A stretch of DNA of 31,898 nt. Source: an uncultured Alistipes sp. (GTDB taxonomy: Bacteria; Bacteroidota; Bacteroidia; Bacteroidales; Rikenellaceae). Below the pieces are notes generated by a model. That model searched no databases. It saw only the letters and a list, made by a program, of their open reading frames with translations, and was not told where the DNA came from. Below are positions 1 through 8,979 of this stretch, in pieces (position 1 is the first letter of the stretch; each line of letters opens with the position of its first letter). The DNA lies in assembly GCA_900770635.1 (NCBI GenBank), contig CAAGLB010000148.1, positions 1-31,898 of the forward strand, in the 5' to 3' direction. A program made the position numbers and the translations under genes.

Positions 1-2322
1 AAACTGAACGAAAAGAATGAGGATGAGTTGTTCGACCTCTTGTTCTGTGAAAGTACCTGGATGAAGATAGATGGAGGACAGGAGAATGTATGGGTGCTGA
101 TAGATGCACTAGATGAAGCTAATGATGAATATGGGAACAAGATAGCGCAGACACTGGCACGCCATATGGACAGAATGCCGCTTTGGATGCGTTTTATTTT
201 GACAAGTCGTGATGACTCAAAGGTAAGACTCCCACTCCAGAAGTACCATCCTCAAATTTTCGACCTTGAGGCATATGTGAAGGAAAAGAACTCTGAAGAT
301 TTGCTGCTCTATGTGCGTGGAGAATTAAGCAATCTTCATCCGACTGAAGAACAAGTACAACAAATCGTAGACAAAAGCCAAGGTGTGTTCTTGTATTTGT
401 CACTTTGCATTGAAGGCATCCATAAAGGTGAATACTCATTAGACCATTTGGATGTGTTGCCAGACGGATTGAATGGCTATTACTACGAGTTCTTTACTCG
501 CCAGTTCGGAAACGATATTGAGGGATATAGGAAGGATATTGCACCTATATTGCAATTGATGGTGGCTGCTAAGAAAAATTTGCATCTACCATTCATAAAA
601 TACTTACTTGGTATTTCAGATAGCAAACTATATGAGATATGTGCAGCTCTTGAACACATTTGTCGAACAGCAAAAGAAGATGATGTTGAGATTATATCAT
701 TCTTCCACAATTCAATAGAAAATTGGATTACTAACCACAGACTATCTGGTCTTTTTTATGTATCGAAAGATGAGGGGCATATAATTATTGCATCCAAATA
801 TGTTCAATGGCTATTAAACCCTTCACCCAACAAAGATATTCTTTGGCAAAATTATAAGTATGGTCTTTATCATCTTCAAGAGTCTGGTTATGAATGGCCC
901 AAACGTATAGAAAATGCCAAGACTAGTTCAATGCTATGCTCAATGCATTATAATGGAGGATTAGGAGCTATGACCAAGGGGCAGAATGATGCCATATATA
1001 ACCAGTGCAAACAGTTTTTGGAGGCGAATACGGATGAAGGATTCTTCGGATTTCTGGGATTGGTGATTGACCTTTTTGAAAAGGTTATAGACGGCTACGT
1101 TGATTCGGGCATTGTTTCGAAAAATACAAGATGTTATACATCTGATTATAGTCGACCAATTCAGCCATCAGGCACAATATGGAATGCTATAGCGGATTCA
1201 GGTTCGATAGGAGCTTTATTTAGGATGCTATTCGATTATCCATTAGGTGATATGCAATTAGCTTTGGCTGTAATTGTCTTGGATGTTCTTGCATTTTATG
1301 ATTACATTTTAGGAAGGGATGTTAGATTTTCTTCTGTGTCTGATGCGGGTGATTTCACTTCAAGAGAATTATTGGAAATTTCAGAAGCTCTTAAAGAAAA
1401 AATGAAAACCCACAAGGATATAGCCATTCCTGCTGTTCTACTTTTTTCCTTTAGGGCTATTAGGTATCCTGAGCAATATCCTGCAAATGGGTTATTCCAA
1501 CTTAAAGAATTGGGGTATATATATGAATGCATGCAAAAAAAGGATGATGCTATTTCGTTATATAGACTGTTTGTTAATGAGTTTTCTCCAAAAGATAATG
1601 ATTTAGGAAGTAAAGTGGCTTTAGCTAATGCATATGAAGCTATTGCGCGATTGTTATCCACCTCTAATAATGAGGCAGAAAAGAAACAAAGTTTTGATGC
1701 ATTGAAAAAAGCGGAGGAGTACTATGTGATTATATGTCGCGAAACATCTAAATATTATAGATCACTTGCAGCGGTTCAAAACAATCTTGGACTTCAATCA
1801 GAAGCGATGGGTAATAGGTCTGGGGCTAAAGAGTTGTTGAAAAAAGCAATCAATAATTGCTTAAAAATTGAGGATAGAACAGAGAATGACACGGCAGCTT
1901 TGGCAACTTTTTATGTAAACTTAGGGATAGTCTTATCTAAAGTTAATGATTCGGGATATGCCAATAAAGATGATTTAGACCAAGCATATGAGATGTTTGA
2001 AGAATGTGAAAAATACAGGATACAATTGGCGAGAAATAATCCTTCCCAATATTTACAGCCGTTAGGGATGATACTATTACGGATGGCAGGATTCTGTTGT
2101 CAAGCATCGGATGAATTTGGAGCTAGACTCTATCTAATGAAAGCAAGATTTATTTATGAAAGAACAGACCTTAAACGTGAACAATATGAAGGAGCATTAC
2201 AACAAATATCAGATAATCTGTCACAGATGAAGAAAGCCCGCAAGTGGTTCTTCGGAATGTTCCGTATTAATGAGAACATGCTGAATGAAGAGTTCGAAGA
2301 GTTTGTTAATTATTTCAAATAA
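1..2322 (+). CDS. STAND/NACHT-type NTPase with C-terminal TPR repeats (5' partial)
   Basis: The frame is open from base 1, so the true start and the Walker A motif lie outside the window; 773 residues are visible. About 30 residues in is a strong Walker B (VLIDALDEA), followed by a sensor-like stretch ending FILTSRDD, as in NACHT/STAND signalling ATPases. A helical region follows with a FFHNSIENWI segment typical of the end of NACHT modules. The last 270 or so residues contain TPR-like helix pairs, for example around LKELGYIYECMQKKDDAISL and VQNNLGLQSEAMGNRSGAKE. By analogy with known STAND proteins, the TPRs would sense a ligand and the NTPase would oligomerise to activate a missing N-terminal effector or the TIR proteins encoded next. 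The stop lies 5 bp before the next start, indicating an operon. Codon use is AT-rich, unlike the genes after 12,248. The family call is firm; the exact NTPase clade is not, because the P-loop is missing. Confidence 0.85.
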   Translation, partial: KLNEKNEDELFDLLFCESTWMKIDGGQENVWVLIDALDEANDEYGNKIAQTLARHMDRMPLWMRFILTSRDDSKVRLPLQKYHPQIFDLEAYVKEKNSEDLLLYVRGELSNLHPTEEQVQQIVDKSQGVFLYLSLCIEGIHKGEYSLDHLDVLPDGLNGYYYEFFTRQFGNDIEGYRKDIAPILQLMVAAKKNLHLPFIKYLLGISDSKLYEICAALEHICRTAKEDDVEIISFFHNSIENWITNHRLSGLFYVSKDEGHIIIASKYVQWLLNPSPNKDILWQNYKYGLYHLQESGYEWPKRIENAKTSSMLCSMHYNGGLGAMTKGQNDAIYNQCKQFLEANTDEGFFGFLGLVIDLFEKVIDGYVDSGIVSKNTRCYTSDYSRPIQPSGTIWNAIADSGSIGALFRMLFDYPLGDMQLALAVIVLDVLAFYDYILGRDVRFSSVSDAGDFTSRELLEISEALKEKMKTHKDIAIPAVLLFSFRAIRYPEQYPANGLFQLKELGYIYECMQKKDDAISLYRLFVNEFSPKDNDLGSKVALANAYEAIARLLSTSNNEAEKKQSFDALKKAEEYYVIICRETSKYYRSLAAVQNNLGLQSEAMGNRSGAKELLKKAINNCLKIEDRTENDTAALATFYVNLGIVLSKVNDSGYANKDDLDQAYEMFEECEKYRIQLARNNPSQYLQPLGMILLRMAGFCCQASDEFGARLYLMKARFIYERTDLKREQYEGALQQISDNLSQMKKARKWFFGMFRINENMLNEEFEEFVNYFK

Positions 2323-2327
2323 ATGAT

Positions 2328-3593
2328 ATGGCGAGAAGTAAAACATACGATATTTTCTTGAGTCATTCCAGTTTGGATAATGACTTCACAAATAAGTTGC
2401 ATAGTTTATTGGAGCAGGCAGGGTTTAATGTGTGGTATGATGAAAAGAAAATGACATCAAACACACACATTCTATCAGACTTACCTAAATACATCAGTGA
2501 CAGTGAGGCTTTTATTGTAATCTTGTCGAACAATTCATGCAGTTCATCATGGGTTCAAGATGAATACGGCTATGCCAGAGGACTGTATGATAAGAAAGAA
2601 TTGAAAGCCATTATCCCTGTGGTTATCGATGATTGTGATATCCCTGGATTCTACAATAACTACAAATGGATTGATTGCAAAGAAGATCTGACACCCGTTG
2701 CGTTCTTTGCTATATTGGCAGCTCTTTATGGAAGTTCTGAGAATATGCGCGAGGAGAAAGATGTATATGTCAGCTACTCGTGGCGTAAAGAGGAGCAGAC
2801 CTTGGTTAATGCAGTGTTTCGTCAGCTCAAGCGAAAACAATACAGAATCATCGGTGATGCCAGTAACAACAGCGTCTATGATGAAGATGATCGAATAAGA
2901 CGAATCATGAATACTTGTGGGGCATACGTTGGAGTCCTGCCCTATAGAGGTGAGTCTAACACGTCAAGGTATATCTTGGATGAGATTAGTAAAGCCCAGG
3001 AATGCGATTTGCCAGGTGTTTTGTTTGCAGACTCTCGTGTGGAGAATTTGGAAGATTTCAATTATCCACTTTTAAAGATAGAGAATCTTGAAAGCATAGA
3101 TGATAATCTACTTTTGAATCATGTCAACAGACTGACGGTGAAAAGGCCTAAAACGCCACACGTCTTCTTTGCAACTAATCTGGACAGGAGAAGGCAATCC
3201 ATCAATGAACTGATTAGAAATCTGGCTGGCGTTGTCACAGCCACCCGATGCATTTTGGGAGAAGACATCAATAAAGGCAACTTACAACAGCAGATTATTG
3301 ACAGGATTCGCAGTGCATACGTGATGATTGCTGACATTACAGGTGATGAGCAATGTGTGAATTGCGAAATTGATGGGAATGTGGGTAAAGATAAGATATT
3401 CAGATTTAACACCTGTATAGAGGCTGGCATCGCTCGTGGTGCAGATATTGACTTGTTCATTATTGCCAAAGAACCCCGACAGGCTCCACCATTTATGTTT
3501 AGGGACATCGAAGTTCGTCATTATGCTGACGATTGTTCGCTGTTGGCAATAGTGCATAAGATTTTAAGAGGGTATAGAAGAAGTGTGTTGTAA
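2328..3593 (+). CDS. Triple-domain TIR protein (two TIR domains plus nucleotide-hydrolase-like domain)
   Basis: 421 residues, no signal peptide or membrane segment. Domain 1 (about 6-120) is a TIR: it starts YDIFLSHSS and keeps SSWVQDEYGYA, placing the putative NADase glutamate at E79. Domain 2 (about 144-255) is a more divergent TIR, starting DVYVSYSW, with its glutamate in SRYILDEI (E219). Domain 3 (about 277-415) is different: VMIADITGD, then FNTCIEAGIARG (N361, E365) and PPFMFRDIEVRHYADD, a pattern resembling TIR-like nucleotide-binding or deoxyribosyltransferase-like domains that cleave N-glycosidic bonds. Bacterial TIR domains typically hydrolyse NAD+ or make cyclic ADP-ribose signals in defence. 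The gene starts 5 bp after the STAND gene and ends 10 bp before the next ATG, so it is probably co-transcribed. TIR assignment is confident; the function of domain 3 is inference from motif shape. Confidence 0.87.
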   Translation: MARSKTYDIFLSHSSLDNDFTNKLHSLLEQAGFNVWYDEKKMTSNTHILSDLPKYISDSEAFIVILSNNSCSSSWVQDEYGYARGLYDKKELKAIIPVVIDDCDIPGFYNNYKWIDCKEDLTPVAFFAILAALYGSSENMREEKDVYVSYSWRKEEQTLVNAVFRQLKRKQYRIIGDASNNSVYDEDDRIRRIMNTCGAYVGVLPYRGESNTSRYILDEISKAQECDLPGVLFADSRVENLEDFNYPLLKIENLESIDDNLLLNHVNRLTVKRPKTPHVFFATNLDRRRQSINELIRNLAGVVTATRCILGEDINKGNLQQQIIDRIRSAYVMIADITGDEQCVNCEIDGNVGKDKIFRFNTCIEAGIARGADIDLFIIAKEPRQAPPFMFRDIEVRHYADDCSLLAIVHKILRGYRRSVL

Positions 3594-3603
3594 AAAATGT
3601 GGT

Positions 3604-4845
3604 ATGGAAAATAAATACGATATTTATATTTGCTACTCAAGAAAAGATCTTGATTACGCTCACGCAATAACCAGAATTATAGAATCGGGGGGCTATTCTT
3701 ATTTTTTCGATTATAATGGCATTTATTCTGGTGATGATTTTGCCATGAGAATAAATGATGCCATTGAAAGATGTGCCTTATTCGTTTTTTTACTCTCTGA
3801 AAACACAACTCAATCCAGATGGTCATTGACTGAGCTTTCTACGGCAATCGGGTTAGGTAAAACTATTCTACCAATACAGATTGATGATTCTAGTGCCGAG
3901 GGTAGAATTAAGTTCATGCTAGGAGAATATCAACGTTTAAAGTACGTCAATCTTCCTGGATTCGAAAATAAGTTATTAGAGAGGATTGCCTCAATCTTGG
4001 GTGAGAATGATTATGAGACCATTACAGCTGAGCAACGCAAAAAAAATATCGCAGCTGCTGAGAAGCGTAGGAATGGGGCAAAAGACTATGTCCCTAAACT
4101 CATAGATGTTGATATTTTTATCAGTTATCGCCGAGTTGATGGGCGCGATTATGCACGTAATATCATGCAAGCGCTAAAGATTGTCGGATATCCAAAGGTG
4201 TTTTTTGACTATAATTATCTTAGAGACGGAGTTTTCAACACTCAAATACTGGATGCTATTTATTCTTGCAAAGATTTTATATTAGTTATTAGTCCCTTGG
4301 CATTGAAAAACTGTGGTCGCGAAGGCGACTGGGTTACTAGGGAGATACGGACGGCAATAAAGTATCATAAGAAAATAATACCTATTGTAATTGAAGACAC
4401 TTTCCAAGGGTGGCCTGCTGACTTCCCGAATGACTTGTCTTCCATAAAATACATTCAGTTCCATAAATTGCTAACAGATGAATATTTTGAGGATTCTATT
4501 GACAAACTGACAAAAAGGCTCTCAACTGTTGTTAGCAATAATCAAGAAGATGATGTGCAGTTTAGAGATTTACAAATAGATAATTACATGCACAAGAAAG
4601 CAGTCTTGTATAAAATAAAAGTAGACAAAAGGTGTCGTTTGTTGATAGATGACGAGGAAATACAAATAATCGAATCCTCTCAATTGGTAAAGTTACCTCT
4701 TCCCGTAGGTGAATATATACGTAAGGTGGTGGACATAGACGATGATTCTGTTTTTGATGAAGCGGCAATTGTTCTTAAGCATGATAAAGCTGATGTGATT
4801 TCATTACAAAGGAAAAAGTCCTTTTGGAAACGACTCTTTGGCTAA
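3604..4845 (+). CDS. Tandem TIR-domain protein with C-terminal PEGA-like beta domain
   Basis: 413 residues from the ATG at 3604. A GTG seven codons upstream (3583) would overlap the previous gene and add a Cys-rich tail not seen in TIR proteins, so the ATG is preferred. TIR 1 (about 4-125) begins YDIYICYSRKD with putative catalytic glutamate in SRWSLTEL (E77). TIR 2 (about 168-300) begins VDIFISYRRVDG with GDWVTREIRTA (E247). A charged linker (about 135-160) joins them. Residues 330-402 form a small beta-rich domain (RCRLLIDDEEI ... KLPLPVGEYI) like PEGA-type ligand- or wall-binding domains, ending in a basic KKSFWKRLFG tail. It is soluble, with no signal peptide. Two potentially active TIRs in one chain could form the antiparallel assemblies TIR NADases use, but that is inference. 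It sits third of five in the operon. Confidence 0.88.
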   Translation: MENKYDIYICYSRKDLDYAHAITRIIESGGYSYFFDYNGIYSGDDFAMRINDAIERCALFVFLLSENTTQSRWSLTELSTAIGLGKTILPIQIDDSSAEGRIKFMLGEYQRLKYVNLPGFENKLLERIASILGENDYETITAEQRKKNIAAAEKRRNGAKDYVPKLIDVDIFISYRRVDGRDYARNIMQALKIVGYPKVFFDYNYLRDGVFNTQILDAIYSCKDFILVISPLALKNCGREGDWVTREIRTAIKYHKKIIPIVIEDTFQGWPADFPNDLSSIKYIQFHKLLTDEYFEDSIDKLTKRLSTVVSNNQEDDVQFRDLQIDNYMHKKAVLYKIKVDKRCRLLIDDEEIQIIESSQLVKLPLPVGEYIRKVVDIDDDSVFDEAAIVLKHDKADVISLQRKKSFWKRLFG

Positions 4846-4894
4846 CTGCCATATATCAAAATTATACGAAGAACAATAAAAATGTACATAACCG

Positions 4895-6508
4895 ATGGAA
4901 GAAGTCAAGATTCTTTATTTAAATGCAGAAACAATGGAGAGTGTTGAACTCGGACAACTTCTTGTAAATAGATTACAGGGGAAAGGGGTTATTATTGAAT
5001 CATATCCCGCAACAGCAGCAGCGCAGGGAATGATTCTCGAGTTTCTTACCCAATACGACATTATAATCTTTGATGGAACCATTGAGAATGACGCAGAACT
5101 CAATAATGCTAAGTATGATTTCTTAGACCCGTCAATCTTGTTACGAGACAATTTCTTCGTGGTGACACGTAATACCTTGCCGATGAATATTGTGCCACCT
5201 CATTCAAATCTGAATCAGTTTGTTGCCTTGAGAAATAGTATGTATCAGATTGACAAGAATAGATTTGAAGATTCTACTATTGATGGAACAATATCCAACG
5301 AAGTAATTGTAGACTGGATTCGACAAGAAATCAAAAAGTTTGTAACGACCCACGAAGGTTATCATCGACCTAAAACTGCGTTGGATGTGTTTGAAAACTT
5401 GAAAAATGATGTAAGTGCTGTGATGGACCAACATACTCAATCACAGAAGAAGCATATCTTTGTCAGTTTCAGAGGACGATATCAAACAGAGGAGTATTAT
5501 GGGTTTAATATTGGTGGCGTAAAAGATTGGATAAAGAATACATATCATAATAGAGACAAAGACGAATGGGATGATCCTTTTACATACGATAGCGGTGCGT
5601 TGACAAGTGAACTGATGCCAGAACAGCGCCTATGGACAGTACAAAGCATTATCACATCTAAGATTCAAGAATGTGATGAATTCTGGATATTTGAGACCTT
5701 GCAAGAACGAGATAATAGTGGTAATATCATTCACTATAGCTATTGGGATTCATGGTGGTGTGTTGCAGAGGTGATGGAAGTGCTTCAAATGCATACTCGA
5801 GGGTTACTCAGTAAAAAATTCAAACTACATATCTTTAATCCAACCTTACCAGACAAATATGAGGAAATCAAGTTAGAAGATTTACCAAAACTCACGGCAT
5901 TTGAAGAAAGGGAACTGATGCGTTTGAAGTGCGAAGGCAATATAGAACGTAGCAATTCGCATTTGAGAGATGACAAACGTGGCTTTAGGGATGCCTCATG
6001 GATAATGAAGAAGCTTAGATATAAGGTACTCAAAGTACAATGGAATCAAATTAGCCAAATGTATGGTGAAGATATATCAATTCCGTTTGATCAATATGTT
6101 GAAGATGTAAATTGCCGTGTTTATGACGATGCATTTTTGACGCAACGTATCTATATGGATTCTGAGAGCATGGAAATCGGTAGGATAAGAAAGGATGTGC
6201 TCAAAGAAGGCTACTGTAAACATTTCTTAAACCTCGTAGGGACTTATATGAATACTCCTCAATACGATGGAATATACATAACAACCACAGAAGAGTTGGA
6301 ATACAGCTTAAAGCATAATAATCCTGTCGTTGTTCAGAGAAAAGAGGGATGTAAAATGTTTCAAAAGGAATTGCAAGTTGAAGAATATGGTAAGATGTTC
6401 TTTTTCTGGATTCCATTGAGAAATCCCTTGAATTACAGTAGCGTAAAGCGAACAGGTCCAGGAGGATGTACAATTCAGGGAATACCATTGTATCGGATAA
6501 AACTTTAG
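4895..6508 (+). CDS. Protein of unknown family with a cryptic TIR-like core
   Basis: 537 residues; I recognise no named full-length family. Residues 1-90 look like a small Rossmann-like domain: strand VKILYLN, helix, strand YDIIIFDG. The centre (about 187-330) resembles a much-expanded TIR: strand 1 HIFVSFRGR, a long insertion, strand DEFWIF, then DSWWCVAEVMEVL, which lines up with the S-W-C-x-x-E motif of canonical TIR domains and would place the key glutamate at E292. The C-terminal 200 residues are alpha/beta with many aromatics and no motif I know. No signal peptide or TM segment. It starts 49 bp after the previous stop and ends 2 bp before the next ATG, so it belongs to the TIR operon. 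It may be a diverged effector, or the sensor or adaptor of the set. The gene call is firm, the function is not. Confidence 0.8.
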   Translation: MEEVKILYLNAETMESVELGQLLVNRLQGKGVIIESYPATAAAQGMILEFLTQYDIIIFDGTIENDAELNNAKYDFLDPSILLRDNFFVVTRNTLPMNIVPPHSNLNQFVALRNSMYQIDKNRFEDSTIDGTISNEVIVDWIRQEIKKFVTTHEGYHRPKTALDVFENLKNDVSAVMDQHTQSQKKHIFVSFRGRYQTEEYYGFNIGGVKDWIKNTYHNRDKDEWDDPFTYDSGALTSELMPEQRLWTVQSIITSKIQECDEFWIFETLQERDNSGNIIHYSYWDSWWCVAEVMEVLQMHTRGLLSKKFKLHIFNPTLPDKYEEIKLEDLPKLTAFEERELMRLKCEGNIERSNSHLRDDKRGFRDASWIMKKLRYKVLKVQWNQISQMYGEDISIPFDQYVEDVNCRVYDDAFLTQRIYMDSESMEIGRIRKDVLKEGYCKHFLNLVGTYMNTPQYDGIYITTTEELEYSLKHNNPVVVQRKEGCKMFQKELQVEEYGKMFFFWIPLRNPLNYSSVKRTGPGGCTIQGIPLYRIKL

Positions 6509-6510
6509 TT

Positions 6511-8979
6511 ATGGAACAAGAGAAACAATACTATGCATTTATAAGCTATAAGAGCGAAGACGTTGAGTGGGCGATATGGCTACAACATGAGTTGGAACAC
6601 TATCATCTGCCTGCATCTTTCAATGGGCGTACTGATATACGCCAAGAACTACGTCCAGTATTCCGTGATATTGACGAGTTAAGTGCAGGGAATCTGCCAA
6701 AACAGATCCGACAAGCCCTCAAAAACTCGCAGAATCTTATTGTTGTATGTTCACCACAAGCGGCCACATCCCCTTGGGTTAATCAAGAGATAAAGACGTT
6801 TATCTCTCTTGGTAGAACAGACCGCATATTTCCTTTTATTGTTGAGGGAAATTCCCCCAAAGAGTTCTTTCCTCCTTCATTACTTGCACTTCCCGAGAAC
6901 GAAGAACGATTAGGAGGCGATGCTTCCAAGCAAGGCCGAGATGTCGCATTTGTAAAGGTCGTGGCGGGGATGCTTGGGCTCGGTTTTGACGATCTATGGA
7001 ATCGATATGAAAGAGAGAAGGCAGAGGAAGAACGTAGGCAACGTGAAGAGAAGGAGAAATTGCAGAAGACTCAATCTCGCTTTATTGCTGAGAAAGTAGT
7101 CAATTTGGTAAATGAAGGTAATCTTCCTCTTGCAAAACTACTGTCGCTTGAAGTTTTACCAAAAGATTTGGTTTCCCCCAATCGTCCCTATGTGGCTGAG
7201 GCTGAGATGGCAATGCGTTATGCATTGAAAAACAGAAAGGCTGTAATACAAGCTCATAAATCTAAAATTTGTTCTGCATTTTTTATTTACAAAGGGACGC
7301 GTATTGTTACAGCCTCTTATGACAACACTATTCGCTTTTGGGATGTAAGAACTCATCTTCCAATTAAACACGCAATCGAAGGAGATACTCAAGAAAAAGA
7401 CATTAATGGATTTATCTCTGCCACTCCGGGGCAGGATGGGGCAGTTCTTGTAACGACATCGCTTTCTGATGCTATCCAGATTTGGAATGTCGATACTGGT
7501 TCATGTCTGTGGAAGGTGATAAATAAATCAAAATTTTACAGATATGCTGTTCTAAGCCCATCTGGCGATGAAATTGCCGCCACTTCATTAAATGGTATTG
7601 TTGAAATATGGAGTGTAAAAAAGCGAAAGTGTTTGTTGAAAATGGAAGGACATACAGATAAGGTCTTTTATATTGCATATAATCTTGATGGGTCAAAAAT
7701 TGTTTCTGCTTCATGGGACACAACTATACGAATTTGGGATGTAAAGACAGGAAATTGCGATAAGATTCTCTTTGGACATAAGGGGAACGTGAATATGGCA
7801 ATTTTTAGTCCAAATGAAAAAATTATTGTATCAGCCTCCGATGATAAAACTATTCGCATTTGGGATTCTTGCTCGGGGAAATGTGAGAATGTTTTGGAGG
7901 GGCATGCAAATTCCGTAAACACTATTGCTTTCAACTCAGATGGAACAAAAATAATATCCACTTCACTAGACGGTACTGTCAGAATCTGGGATCTACAAAA
8001 CAATGGTATTTGTGTAGATTACATAATGCCAATAAAAGGAAATTATTCTACTACCGCTGCTTCTTTTGGACCAAATGACAGGCATATTCTTGTTTCCTAT
8101 GATAATGGAATGCTCGTTATTATGGCAAAAAATGATGATAGTATCATGACATTAAATGGTCATTCAAAAGAAGTAGTTTCTGCTTTATATAGTAATGATG
8201 GGCAATACATAGTTTCGGCATCGTGGGATAAAACAGTAGGAATATGGGATGGCCATAATGGGAAACTATTACAGAAATTAATAGGACATTCGGGGGATGT
8301 CCTTTTCGCGGTGTTTAGTCCCAACGGGAAACAAGTGGCATCTGCATCTCGTGATAGAACAATACGTGTCTGGGATTCAACAACTGGAGAATGTCTGCAT
8401 ATTTACCATGGCCATCAGGATGAAATAAATTGTGTTTGCTATAGCTCTGATGGACAATATCTATTGTCTTCTTCAAGAGACAATACAATACGTCTATGGG
8501 AGGTTACGACAGGAAATTGTATCAGAACCATTGATACATCACCAAACAATGCTTTATTAATCGCTATTGATAGTAAAGACAGACATATTATAGCGTCCAT
8601 GAATAACTACGATTTGTTGATTTGGGACTTACAATCCGGTGAACCAATGCCAACCTGTGAGGAAGATAGGGACAAACTCATACATTTTTTATTAACCCCA
8701 GATAGGAATTATATTGTAGGGACAACAACTGGTGAGAATGTGGTACAAGTATGGGATAGAAAGTCGAAGCAATGTATTCAGTTTTATATAGGACACACTC
8801 AAAGAGTTTGGTCTTTCGCATTTAATCCAGCTGGCGATAAGGTAGTATCTGCTTCATCAGATCATACAATAAAAATATGGGACTTTCCTCCTCTTCAAAC
8901 AATCATTAGCAATACCAGAGACTGCTATAAGGATAGGCAACTTACAATAGAAGAGAGAGAACAGTACTATTTTGAATGA
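6511..8979 (+). CDS. TIR-WD40 fusion protein
   Basis: 822 residues. I chose the ATG at 6511, 2 bp after the preceding TAG, over an in-frame ATG at 6466 that lies inside the upstream gene and adds 15 residues before the TIR. Residues 6-135 are a TIR domain: YYAFISYKSED, then SPWVNQEIKTF with putative catalytic glutamate E93. A short charged coiled-coil (about 150-180, rich in E, K, R and Q) links to WD40 repeats from about 225 to 805. I count 13 blades, most ending in (I/V)(R/G/E/K)(I/L/V)WD, with three or four degenerate ones (for example near IMAKNDD). Thirteen to fourteen blades would fit two seven-blade propellers. In related bacterial proteins the WD40 part is the likely sensing or scaffolding module and the TIR the effector. 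It is the last large gene of the operon. The domain calls are secure; the ligand is unknown. Confidence 0.92.
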   Translation: MEQEKQYYAFISYKSEDVEWAIWLQHELEHYHLPASFNGRTDIRQELRPVFRDIDELSAGNLPKQIRQALKNSQNLIVVCSPQAATSPWVNQEIKTFISLGRTDRIFPFIVEGNSPKEFFPPSLLALPENEERLGGDASKQGRDVAFVKVVAGMLGLGFDDLWNRYEREKAEEERRQREEKEKLQKTQSRFIAEKVVNLVNEGNLPLAKLLSLEVLPKDLVSPNRPYVAEAEMAMRYALKNRKAVIQAHKSKICSAFFIYKGTRIVTASYDNTIRFWDVRTHLPIKHAIEGDTQEKDINGFISATPGQDGAVLVTTSLSDAIQIWNVDTGSCLWKVINKSKFYRYAVLSPSGDEIAATSLNGIVEIWSVKKRKCLLKMEGHTDKVFYIAYNLDGSKIVSASWDTTIRIWDVKTGNCDKILFGHKGNVNMAIFSPNEKIIVSASDDKTIRIWDSCSGKCENVLEGHANSVNTIAFNSDGTKIISTSLDGTVRIWDLQNNGICVDYIMPIKGNYSTTAASFGPNDRHILVSYDNGMLVIMAKNDDSIMTLNGHSKEVVSALYSNDGQYIVSASWDKTVGIWDGHNGKLLQKLIGHSGDVLFAVFSPNGKQVASASRDRTIRVWDSTTGECLHIYHGHQDEINCVCYSSDGQYLLSSSRDNTIRLWEVTTGNCIRTIDTSPNNALLIAIDSKDRHIIASMNNYDLLIWDLQSGEPMPTCEEDRDKLIHFLLTPDRNYIVGTTTGENVVQVWDRKSKQCIQFYIGHTQRVWSFAFNPAGDKVVSASSDHTIKIWDFPPLQTIISNTRDCYKDRQLTIEEREQYYFE

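Noticed and set aside
3583..3603. GTG start for the tandem TIR gene
   Set aside because: It would overlap the previous stop and add an unneeded CCKKCG tail; the ATG at 3604 opens directly on the TIR domain.
6466..6510. Upstream ATG for the TIR-WD40 gene
   Set aside because: It lies inside the preceding gene in another frame, while an ATG 2 bp after that gene's stop begins right at the TIR domain.
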